Source: a virus. From it: 64,000 nucleotides of DNA. The stretch is from IMG/VR virus record IMGVR_UViG_3300024299_000645, positions 103,437 to 167,436 of that record; one strand, 5' to 3'. The notes beneath the pieces were generated by a model. It did no database searches. It worked only from the letters and a program-made list of their open reading frames with translations, and was not told the origin of the DNA. A program made the position numbers and the translations under genes. Below are positions 43,773-50,733 of the stretch, piece by piece. The number at the start of each line of letters is the position of its first letter. Position 1 is the first letter of the stretch.

Positions 43773-44230
43773 TGGCGGTAAAACCTAAACAAACTACTGC
43801 TCCTGAAGAAGTTGCGGACGAACATGTCGAGGTAATGGAATTAGAACCAGTAAAAGCCATTGAAATAGAAACTAAAAATCTAGTAGCATCAAGTAGAATA
43901 TTCATATACACTATAATAGGATTACTGGCATATTTAATTTTCTTAGTAATACCAGATATTTCCGAGAAGGTTACATGGGTGGAAAAGGATCTTAATTCTG
44001 TATTAGTACAATCAGAAAGATTCAAAAAATCCACCAGAGTATTTGCAAGAGATAATCAATGTGCATCTTGTCACTTAGAGCCTGATTATCTTCTTCATAA
44101 TCTCTTAACGAAGTATCCTAGTTTTTCAGATATTAAATCATTTATGTCTGTAGGACATCAACGATATTATACAATGACTCAACCTATATCAGATGCTGAA
44201 CTCTTAGCAATTTATAGGACTTTACAATGA
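43772..44230 (+). CDS. Membrane-anchored c-type cytochrome
   Basis: A 152-residue protein: an acidic cytoplasmic N-terminus (1-40), one transmembrane helix (about 43-61), then a periplasmic domain with NQCASCHLEP (CxxCH at 97-101, covalent heme c attachment). Downstream, YYTMTQPISDAELLAIYRTL fits the Met-ligand loop and C-terminal helix of class I cytochromes c; M135 or M125 would be the sixth ligand. Host Ccm machinery would be needed to attach the heme. It is coupled by overlaps to the membrane protein before and the binding protein after it. A role in moving electrons in the host envelope during infection is inferred. It is not a known T4 gene. Confidence 0.78.
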   Translation: MAVKPKQTTAPEEVADEHVEVMELEPVKAIEIETKNLVASSRIFIYTIIGLLAYLIFLVIPDISEKVTWVEKDLNSVLVQSERFKKSTRVFARDNQCASCHLEPDYLLHNLLTKYPSFSDIKSFMSVGHQRYYTMTQPISDAELLAIYRTLQ

Positions 44231-45348
44231 TCATGGTTGGCAAACTTCTTGCATTTTTAATATTTTTAGTTATATCAGCATATCCCGGTAAAGCCAAAGA
44301 TTCTCCTCATGATCGTACTGGCGCAGTAGTTAGCAAAATAAAACAAATAGAATACATTCCAACATATGGATCAACGTTTAAAAGAGTAAAAGAACGTGGT
44401 CATATAATATGTGGTGCCAAAGATTCTATGCCAGGTTTTGGAGAAGAGCTTTGGGATGCAGAAACAGGCGTATTAAAATTTCAGGGCTTTGATATAGATA
44501 TTTGTAGGGCAATTGCTACTGCAGTATTCGGAGATAAGGAAAAGGTTGAATATGAAATAATAGATGGTAAAACAAGATTTAGTTATTTAATAGATGGAAC
44601 GGTTGATGTGGTATCGGCTACTGTTACATACACATATACTAGAAATGTTCTTAAAAAATTAGAGTTCATGCCCACTACATATTATGATGGACAAGGATTT
44701 ATTGTTCGAAAGACTCTTGGTGTATCATCTGCAAAGCAAATGGATGGTGCAAGAATATGTTATAGTTCAACCGGAACTGCCGCAAAAAATACTAAGGATT
44801 TTTTTACAAAACATTTTCTTAATTATGTTCCAGTTGTGGTGCCAGTTGGAGAAAAATCTAAAGATTATTACTTAGATCGTAAATGTGATATGTATGGCAC
44901 AGATCGCTCCGGTTTAGCATCTAATAGAATTGGTTTTAAAAATCCGGAACAACATGTGATCCTTCCAGAAATTATTTCAAAAGAACCTCTTGGTCCAGTA
45001 GTAAAATATGGAGATCAACAATGGTCTGATATTGTAAGGTGGACAATATATGTTCTGTTCATTGCAGAAGAAATGGGATTAAATTCAAATAATATATCTA
45101 AATTTAAAAATAATATAGATCCAAGTATACAACGATTTATGGGCGAATTAAATGGTAATGATCATCCTCATCTAGGGGCTAAATTAGGATTAGATGCTAC
45201 ATGGGCATATGAAGTTATTAAACAAGTTGGAAATTATAAAGAAATATATGAAAGAAATCTTGGTGAAAATACACCTCTAGCTCTTAAACGTGGGCTAAAT
45301 AAATTGTACACTGAAGGTGGTTTATTATATGCACCTCCATTAAAATAG
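44227..45348 (+). CDS. General L-amino-acid ABC transporter periplasmic binding protein (AapJ/YhdW-like)
   Basis: A full-length, apparently intact 373-residue protein of the family 3 solute-binding proteins. A signal peptide (hydrophobic core LLAFLIFLVISA, probable cleavage after GKA near 23) precedes the mature domain. Motifs typical of AapJ/BztA are present: VKERGHIICGAKDSMPGFGE, FQGFDIDICRAIATAVFG (85-102), a T-x-T-x-x-R binding segment (R139), YYDGQGFIVRKTLGV, MYGTDRSGLAS, ISKEPLGPVVKYGDQQW and the end LYTEGGLLYAPPLK. It would load amino acids onto the host AapQMP permease; no permease genes are present. Its start overlaps the cytochrome stop (ATGA). Confidence 0.9.
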   Translation: MIMVGKLLAFLIFLVISAYPGKAKDSPHDRTGAVVSKIKQIEYIPTYGSTFKRVKERGHIICGAKDSMPGFGEELWDAETGVLKFQGFDIDICRAIATAVFGDKEKVEYEIIDGKTRFSYLIDGTVDVVSATVTYTYTRNVLKKLEFMPTTYYDGQGFIVRKTLGVSSAKQMDGARICYSSTGTAAKNTKDFFTKHFLNYVPVVVPVGEKSKDYYLDRKCDMYGTDRSGLASNRIGFKNPEQHVILPEIISKEPLGPVVKYGDQQWSDIVRWTIYVLFIAEEMGLNSNNISKFKNNIDPSIQRFMGELNGNDHPHLGAKLGLDATWAYEVIKQVGNYKEIYERNLGENTPLALKRGLNKLYTEGGLLYAPPLK

Positions 45349-45355
45349 GGAAAAA

Positions 45356-45673
45356 ATGCCAGATGAATTAGTCGATAAAATGTCAAATGAAATAGCCGCA
45401 GCAGAAGATAACTTACGAATATGGACAGAAAAATATGAAATGGAAGTTAGGCGTGAAGCAGTGACTGCACAAGCGGATGCAAAGATGGCACTTGACGCGG
45501 CAAAAATAAGATTAGAGAAGTTGACAGCACAATATAAACCAGAATATTTAACTAGGTTTGAAGCACTTCCAGTTCCACCAAAGTTTAAGCCACCATTGCC
45601 TGTAATACCAGAAGAAATTAAAAAAGAAATTCTACCAAAGGTAACCAGAAGTAAGAAGAAAAAGAAAAAGTGA
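45356..45673 (+). CDS. Coiled-coil protein with Lys-rich tail (105 aa)
   Basis: The first two thirds form a charged α-helix (ELVDKMSNEIAAAEDNLRIW; ALDAAKIRLEKLTAQYK), followed by a Pro-rich segment (PVPPKFKPPLPVIPEE) and a poly-Lys end (RSKKKKKK). It begins eight bases after the binding protein stop with GGGAAAAA as a weak ribosome site. No signal peptide. The basic tail may bind nucleic acid or membrane. Function unknown. Confidence 0.55.
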   Translation: MPDELVDKMSNEIAAAEDNLRIWTEKYEMEVRREAVTAQADAKMALDAAKIRLEKLTAQYKPEYLTRFEALPVPPKFKPPLPVIPEEIKKEILPKVTRSKKKKKK

Positions 45674-45712
45674 GTTAATAAAATATAAACATTATAATTA
45701 AAAAAGGATGAT

Positions 45713-45937
45713 ATGTCTTGGATTGGGAATATAATTAAAAAAGTTTTTAAAAATGAAGGTTTAAAACAACCAGAACCTGAACCTAAAAAAGCTGAGAAAA
45801 AAGTAAAAAAGAAAAATTTGAAAAGTATGACAAAAAAACAATTAGAGTCATACGGTAGAGAATTAGGTGTCGAATTGGATAGACGACATAATAAAGCTAA
45901 ATTAATTGCACGACTGGAAGAGGCGGTTGCAAATTAA
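45713..45937 (+). CDS. Small protein with SAP/HeH-like C-terminal motif (74 aa)
   Basis: An amphipathic N-terminal helix (SWIGNIIKKVFKN) and a Lys/Pro/Glu linker precede a helix-extended-helix motif (SMTKKQLESYGRELGVELD, then NKAKLIARLEEAV) of the SAP/HeH type that often binds DNA or RNA. AAAAGG lies upstream. A TATAAACA at 45684-45691, one base off the late consensus, lies 22 bases before the ATG and could be a weak late promoter. Function unknown. Confidence 0.55.
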   Translation: MSWIGNIIKKVFKNEGLKQPEPEPKKAEKKVKKKNLKSMTKKQLESYGRELGVELDRRHNKAKLIARLEEAVAN

Positions 45938-46211
45938 TAATACAATAAAAGAGTATTGGCGCGATTGGGCTGCACTCGTTTATTTGTTTATCTGCTTAGT
46001 AGATTTTTTTGTAGCGCCTTTGATATGGAACTTAATGATGGCGGAATATTGTGACACACATGATTGTATAAAAGAAGGTGTAACACGATGGATTCCTTTG
46101 ACACTTGAAAGTGGCGCCATGTTTCATCTTTCATTCGGAGCAATCCTTGGTGCAACGTCATTTAATAAACATAAAGAGATTCACGCTAGCACTAAGTCTA
46201 CTGATACTTAG
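45927..46211 (+). CDS. Putative holin (two membrane segments)
   Basis: No ATG is available before the first membrane segment. The TTG at 45927 with GGAAG six bases upstream is the preferred start (94 aa); another in-frame TTG lies at 45906. The protein has KEYWRDWAALVYLFICLVDF then VAPLIWNLM (membrane segment 1), a short periplasmic loop with two Cys (YCDTHDC), and RWIPLTLESGAMFHLSFGAI (segment 2). It resembles the GTA-type/3TM holin group with its W-P-L/T-L and GAILG motifs. It overlaps the lipase gene by 65 bases in another frame, typical of lysis cassettes. Confidence 0.52.
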   Translation: MQINNTIKEYWRDWAALVYLFICLVDFFVAPLIWNLMMAEYCDTHDCIKEGVTRWIPLTLESGAMFHLSFGAILGATSFNKHKEIHASTKSTDT

Positions 46212-46893
46212 TGGATGTGCTGAAAATAAAACTGATTCAAATAATGATCTTGATAGTGGAGATAAATCAAATCTACCAGTCACAATATCATCTCTGATTG
46301 AACACGCAGAGTATTGTAAAGTAATTTACGATAGTGGTGGTAATCAAAAAGATGAAGTTGCATTTGATGTAAAACAAGATAGTGGAATAACAATAATTAT
46401 TATTAGGGGCACTGCCAATGCAGAAAATGTCCAATCTGATATTGATGTAAGATTAGTAGATGATGCAGTCACAGGAATCAAACTTCATAAAGGATTCAGA
46501 GATGCGTCTTTAGGTGTTATGGAGATTATTGATAGAGATCATACAGTTGAACATACTGTACATATTACAGGTCACAGTTTAGGTGGAGCTATTTCACAAA
46601 TAATAGGAATGTGGCTTCATAAAAGAGGTCACAATGTTCAAATCTATTCTTACGGATCACCAAAAGTTACTTATCAAATTATGTCTGGAGGACAGCCCAC
46701 TCATTGGCGTGTGGTTCGTCTTAGCGATCCTATCCCTTTTACTCCTCCCTGGCCTTATGCTCATACCGGTCTTTTTATAGATAGTCAGACTTTAGATTGG
46801 GGTCCAGATAATGATAATGGATTAATTTCTCAAACAGATGGCTTGACTCACGCCATAGCAAAATATGTGGAAACATTGAAAGCCGCTCAATGA
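46147..46893 (+). CDS. Class 3 lipase lipoprotein, candidate lysis enzyme
   Basis: A 248-residue protein starting at TTG 46147 (or GTG 46150) behind GGAG; no ATG is available upstream of the signal peptide. A lipoprotein signal peptide (basic HLINIKR, then FTLALSLLILSGC) puts the lipidated Cys at 24. The catalytic domain has IIIIRGTANA, KLHKGFRDAS, the nucleophile elbow GHSLGG (S144), D194 in RLSDPIPF and H235 in LTHAIAKY, a complete Ser-Asp-His triad for the lipase_3 family. Anchored in the envelope it could hydrolyse phospholipids and help disrupt the outer membrane at lysis, in place of spanins. It is embedded among holin-like genes. Confidence 0.8.
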   Translation: MVQRHLINIKRFTLALSLLILSGCAENKTDSNNDLDSGDKSNLPVTISSLIEHAEYCKVIYDSGGNQKDEVAFDVKQDSGITIIIIRGTANAENVQSDIDVRLVDDAVTGIKLHKGFRDASLGVMEIIDRDHTVEHTVHITGHSLGGAISQIIGMWLHKRGHNVQIYSYGSPKVTYQIMSGGQPTHWRVVRLSDPIPFTPPWPYAHTGLFIDSQTLDWGPDNDNGLISQTDGLTHAIAKYVETLKAAQ

Positions 46894-47612
46894 AGGGTGA
46901 AGAAAGACCTTACTTAAAAAAATATGGAATAGAAGAAAAGGTTAACCCATTTGAAAACATTCCAGAAGATAGAACAGCCGTAGATAACATTTTAAGAGTG
47001 AATCACGGTAATCAAATGAGATTAAACTTGATGGCTGATGCTAAAGCTAATATTATGATTACTGTTTCTTCTATTGTTTTTTCAGTCACTATAGCTAATT
47101 TAGATAATGAAATAATGAAATGGCCTTTAATAACATTTGCAGTTGGAAACTTTTTTACATTATTATTTGCCATATTTGCAATTATTCCAAAAACAGCTTA
47201 TCCTAAGCTACCACATTCCAATGAAATTGATAGAAAATCGCCTTGGTTTAATCCTTTATTTTTCGGACATTTTGCACATATTGATATTGATGAATATAAA
47301 AAAGATTACGCAGAAAAATTGTTGACTGATGATAAAATATATGATACTATGGTAGGAGATATATATGGCCAAGGAAAAGTACTTGCACTTAGTAAATATA
47401 AGTATCTCAAATGGTCATATAATTGTTTTCTTGGAGGGATGGCATCAGCAATGGCAGTTTTTGCATTACAAGGGGCTGCAGCAGATTTTATATTAGAGTA
47501 TGGATTATGGTTAAAAGATATTATATTTGAGGAAATATCATTTACTTTTGATGGACTGAGAGAAGTAGCCTGTCAAATAAGTACTCCATGTCGACAGAAA
47601 TATAACTTATAA
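46890..47612 (+). CDS. PycTM-like (Pycsar effector-type) membrane protein
   Basis: A 240-residue protein matching the layout of the Pycsar effector PycTM (formerly DUF5706): RLNLMADAKANIMITVSSIV (44-63) leads into membrane segment 1. Segment 2 follows at about 79-99, then an NPLFFGHFAHIDIDEYKKDY block (121-140), DIYGQGKVLALSKYKYLKW (157-175) and segment 3 (178-196). In bacteria PycTM is opened by cCMP/cUMP to depolarise the membrane and abort infection. No cyclase is seen here. The phage copy may serve lysis, act as a decoy, or interfere with host Pycsar. It overlaps the lipase gene by four bases. The residues after 200 are extra relative to the minimal domain. Confidence 0.72.
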   Translation: MKGEERPYLKKYGIEEKVNPFENIPEDRTAVDNILRVNHGNQMRLNLMADAKANIMITVSSIVFSVTIANLDNEIMKWPLITFAVGNFFTLLFAIFAIIPKTAYPKLPHSNEIDRKSPWFNPLFFGHFAHIDIDEYKKDYAEKLLTDDKIYDTMVGDIYGQGKVLALSKYKYLKWSYNCFLGGMASAMAVFALQGAAADFILEYGLWLKDIIFEEISFTFDGLREVACQISTPCRQKYNL

Positions 47613-47615
47613 ATA
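47608..47615 (+). promoter_or_regulatory. T4-type late promoter within the island
   Basis: Exact TATAAATA overlapping the stop codon of the PycTM-like gene and 31 bases before the ATG at 47647. It would boost late expression of the membrane proteins, the basic protein and gp17. Confidence 0.75.
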
Positions 47616-47646
47616 TGATATACAGATAACTTTATGGAACGTATAA

Positions 47647-48027
47647 ATGAGTATATTGAATAGAAGTAAACGTCAAGGTGACGATAAAATAAATACTGTT
47701 AAGGAATTGATTATTACATCAGAAGATAAATTATGGGAAAGTGATCCAATGAAAGCATTGACATTTGAAGGTACGGAACGTCGCAAAAAATTGAACTGGT
47801 GGACAAGAACATTTTTATCCATTGTTATAGTTCTTACTTTTTTATTCTTAGTGTGGTTACTCTTTATGGAGGACCTGCCTGATGCATCTCGCGATTTAAT
47901 AAATATAATGACCGGGGCGTATGTGGCGGTACTCGCCAAAGCAACGGACTACTGGTTCAAAGATAAAGATGATCCAGAACACAAAGAAACAGAACGAGAA
48001 TTAGCAAAAGATGCTAGCGTAAGCTAA
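47647..48027 (+). CDS. Holin-like membrane protein (126 aa)
   Basis: A basic N-terminus, a membrane segment at about 55-74 (TFLSIVIVLTFLFLVWLL), an acidic turn (MEDLPDASRD), a second moderately hydrophobic helix (LINIMTGAYVAVLAKATDYW) and a charged tail. The DASRDLI...YWFK pattern recalls small phage membrane proteins with a YWFG motif found in lysis regions. It is transcribed from the late promoter at 47608. Holin or antiholin function is inferred from topology and neighbourhood only. Confidence 0.52.
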   Translation: MSILNRSKRQGDDKINTVKELIITSEDKLWESDPMKALTFEGTERRKKLNWWTRTFLSIVIVLTFLFLVWLLFMEDLPDASRDLINIMTGAYVAVLAKATDYWFKDKDDPEHKETERELAKDASVS

Positions 48028-48055
48028 TAAATTAAAATCTAAAAAAAGTAAAGCT

Positions 48056-48331
48056 ATGTCTTTAGAAAAAGAAAATTTAGAGGCCCATGTTGACTTATGT
48101 GCGGAGAGGTACCAGCGCTTGGAAGAAAAGTATCAACTGCTGAAAGATACTATTGATAAAAGTAATACGGTTATTCACGAAAGAATTTCCAAAATGAAAG
48201 ATAGTATGGACGAAATGAAAGCATTATCAATAGAACAACATTTTAAACTAAATAGAATAATAATAACTACTGCTGTTGCTGTTATAGGTACTATTGTTGC
48301 CGCAGTTATTCAACAGTTGATCCATAATTAG
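48056..48331 (+). CDS. Coiled-coil, C-terminally anchored membrane protein (91 aa, XhlA-like)
   Basis: A charged coiled coil (residues 1-65, with ERYQRLEEKYQLLKDTIDKS) ends in one C-terminal membrane helix (IIITTAVAVIGTIVAAVIQQ). This resembles XhlA-type haemolysin/lysis proteins, which work with a holin at the inner membrane. It lies 28 bases after the previous holin-like gene. No enzyme motif. Confidence 0.55.
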   Translation: MSLEKENLEAHVDLCAERYQRLEEKYQLLKDTIDKSNTVIHERISKMKDSMDEMKALSIEQHFKLNRIIITTAVAVIGTIVAAVIQQLIHN

Positions 48332-48337
48332 GTTAAT

Positions 48338-48805
48338 ATGTTAACATTGATTGATATAATAGAAGAAGAACTAGATGAATTATTAGAGCTTGAAGAAGAT
48401 CTTGCTGAAGATGGTTTAACTTTAGAAGATTTCTATGAGTGGACTGATCAATTAGATGAAAAAGAATCCCAAGCAAATTATATTAATAGAATGAAAAAAT
48501 TGGGTAGAAAAGCCAGACGTATAAACAAGTTATCTTCAACGAAAAGAAAAAAGAAAAGATCTCAATTAAGACGAAAGACTGCTGCTAAGATTCAAAAATC
48601 AGCCCTACGTAAGGCCCAAGGTGATGTAATACCAAAAGCAGTAATGAAGGCTACAGGTACTGGTGGAATGATTAAAAGAAAAAGATGGAAAGAAATGAAA
48701 AAGAAAATGGTTGATAGAAAGAAAGTAGTAAAAGCCCGTGAAGTTAAAAGAGGCGAACCCGCAAGGATGAAAGCAGCCCGTAGATCAATGGCCAAACGAG
48801 GATAA
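48338..48805 (+). CDS. Acidic-leader, highly basic protein; candidate internal head protein
   Basis: A 155-residue protein of two opposite halves. Residues 1-45 are strongly acidic (LIDIIEEELDELLELEEDLA), and residues 50-155 are about 40% Lys/Arg (RRINKLSSTKRKKKRSQLRR). L22-A23-E24 matches the gp21 cleavage rule (L/I-x-E), so an acidic targeting leader could be cut off to leave a DNA-binding, histone-like protein in the head. It lies just before gp17. The alternative is an RNA-binding or scaffold protein. Confidence 0.55.
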   Translation: MLTLIDIIEEELDELLELEEDLAEDGLTLEDFYEWTDQLDEKESQANYINRMKKLGRKARRINKLSSTKRKKKRSQLRRKTAAKIQKSALRKAQGDVIPKAVMKATGTGGMIKRKRWKEMKKKMVDRKKVVKAREVKRGEPARMKAARRSMAKRG

Positions 48806-48807
48806 AT

Positions 48808-49011
48808 ATGCATCATATTTCAGTAAAAGAAAAAATTGAACATACAAAGTCATACAGTTCTGATGGTGGAAGAAATGTTCGTAAAGTTATAAAAAAAAGA
48901 ATTGTTTCCCGAAGAAGGACCGCAGTCACAGAATCAGGTGCTGAATTATTGAAAACCGCTCCAAAAGATGAAAACGGTCAAACCAATTGGAAAAAAATAA
49001 TGAATAGCTAA
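48808..49011 (+). CDS. Small basic protein upstream of gp17 (67 aa)
   Basis: Rich in Lys and Arg (NVRKVIKKRIVSRRRTAVTE), ending TNWKKIMNS. It starts two bases after the previous gene and ends directly against the gp17 ATG with no gap, so it is coupled to terminase translation. Possibly DNA-associated. No known family recognised. Confidence 0.55.
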   Translation: MHHISVKEKIEHTKSYSSDGGRNVRKVIKKRIVSRRRTAVTESGAELLKTAPKDENGQTNWKKIMNS

Positions 49012-50664
49012 ATGCCAAGTACACATTATCTCGGAAATCCAAAATTAAAATCTGCTAATGTTCCAGTAGAATTTGCTGAAGAAGAATTAGCTGAGTATAT
49101 AAAATGTCAAAGTGATCCTGTATATTTTATTAAAAAATATGTAAAGATTATTCATGTTGATAAAGGCTTAGTGCCTTTTGATCTATATTCTTTTCAAGAG
49201 AATATGGTAGAGACATTTCACGACAATAGATTCGTGATTTGTAAGATGCCACGACAGTCTGGTAAGTCAACCACTATTATTGCATTCTTTTTACATTACA
49301 TACTTTTTAATGAAAATGTACAAGTAGGTATTCTTGCTAATAAAGGTTCACTCGCTAGAGAATTATTAGATAGATTAAAACTATCTTATGAAAATTTACC
49401 CATGTGGTTACAGCAGGGTATTTTAGCATGGAATAAAGGTAATATAGAATTAGAGAATGGTTCAAAAGTATTAGCGGCTGCTACATCATCATCCGCGGTA
49501 CGGGGATCATCATTTAATATAATCTTCCTAGACGAGTTCGCCCACGTTCCAAAAGAATTAGCAGAAGAATTTTTTACTTCAGTATATCCAACTATTTCTT
49601 CTGGGCAAACTACCAAAGTCTTTATTGTATCTACACCTTTAGGGTTAAATCAATTCTATAAGATGTGGGTTGATGCAGAAGAAAAAAGAAGTAATTATAT
49701 ACCTATAGATGTTCATTGGTCTGAAATTCCAGGTAGAGATTCAAAATGGAAAGAAGAGACCATTCGAAATACCAGTGAAAGACAATTTTCACAAGAATTC
49801 GAAACTGAATTTGTTGGTAGTACACAGACACTTATAGCAGGTTCTAAATTAAGACAATTGCCGTTTAAGACACCAATACATTCGCAAGAAAATATTGATA
49901 TATTTGAAAATCCAATAGAAAAACATTCGTATACTATATGTGTTGATACGGCAAGAGGACAGGGATTAGATTATTCCGCACTTACAGTTATAGATTCAAC
50001 TGAAGTCCCTTATAAACTTGTAGCGAAATATAGATGTGATACTATATCACCTTTACTATATCCTAACATAATTTATAAAATAGCTAAACATTATAATGAG
50101 GCATATGTATTAGTTGAAGTAAATGATATAGGCGAACAGGTAGCAGTTACCTTACACCAAGATTTAGAATATGAAAATATGATGATGATGACTTGGAAAG
50201 GCAGAGGCGGACAACAGCTGGGCGGTGGGTTTGGTAAAAATGCTCAGTGGGGTGTAAGAACTACTAAACAAGTTAAACGTTTAGGATGTGCTACATTAAA
50301 GAGTTTAATCGAAGAAGATAAGTTAGTTATTACAGATTATGATGTAATATATGAACTTACTTCATTTTCAGCAAGAAAAGATTCATACGAAGCTGAAGAA
50401 GGTCATCATGATGACTTAGTAATCACGTTAGTCATCTTTGCGTGGTTAACTAATCAAGAATATTATAAAGAATTAACAGATGTAGATTTACGTGAAAAGA
50501 TGTACTCAGAAAAAATGAAAGAAATTGAAGAAAGCTATTTACCGTTTGGAATTATAGATGATGGATTGGAAGAAGAAGAAATCGTCGATAATGAAGGAAA
50601 TAGGTGGCAAGTTGACCGAACCAATAGAGTTTTAGAAGATACAGGTCATCATACTTTTTTCTGA
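49012..50664 (+). CDS. 17: gp17 large terminase subunit
   Basis: A 550-residue packaging motor (T4 gp17 has 610). The ATPase domain has the Walker A variant KMPRQSGKST (78-87), Walker B IIFLDEFAHVP (170-180) with catalytic Glu, and the coupling motif VFIVSTP. The nuclease domain has the RNase H-type acidic residues CVDTARGQGLDYSAL and GHHDDLVITLVIFAW. It cuts concatemers and pumps DNA into proheads. Its ATG directly follows the stop of the small basic gene; no classical ribosome site is obvious, so coupling is likely. Confidence 0.96.
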   Translation: MPSTHYLGNPKLKSANVPVEFAEEELAEYIKCQSDPVYFIKKYVKIIHVDKGLVPFDLYSFQENMVETFHDNRFVICKMPRQSGKSTTIIAFFLHYILFNENVQVGILANKGSLARELLDRLKLSYENLPMWLQQGILAWNKGNIELENGSKVLAAATSSSAVRGSSFNIIFLDEFAHVPKELAEEFFTSVYPTISSGQTTKVFIVSTPLGLNQFYKMWVDAEEKRSNYIPIDVHWSEIPGRDSKWKEETIRNTSERQFSQEFETEFVGSTQTLIAGSKLRQLPFKTPIHSQENIDIFENPIEKHSYTICVDTARGQGLDYSALTVIDSTEVPYKLVAKYRCDTISPLLYPNIIYKIAKHYNEAYVLVEVNDIGEQVAVTLHQDLEYENMMMMTWKGRGGQQLGGGFGKNAQWGVRTTKQVKRLGCATLKSLIEEDKLVITDYDVIYELTSFSARKDSYEAEEGHHDDLVITLVIFAWLTNQEYYKELTDVDLREKMYSEKMKEIEESYLPFGIIDDGLEEEEIVDNEGNRWQVDRTNRVLEDTGHHTFF

Positions 50665-50676
50665 AACCGGTTTGTT

Positions 50677-50684
50677 TATAAATA
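50677..50684 (+). promoter_or_regulatory. T4-type late promoter before gp18
   Basis: Exact TATAAATA 49 bases before the gp18 ATG, in the short gap after gp17. Confidence 0.8.
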
Positions 50685-50733
50685 ATCTTAGTAACTAATA
50701 ATACATGAACTTAATGAATCATAGGAGAAGAAG

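Noticed and set aside
46105-46146. Lipase start at an upstream TTG giving 262 residues
   Set aside because: It would place extra non-signal residues before the lipoprotein signal peptide; GGAG before 46147 and the basic n-region support the later start.
50664-50673. AAACCGGTTT palindrome after gp17 as a terminator
   Set aside because: Only ten bases with no loop and no T-run; too weak to support.
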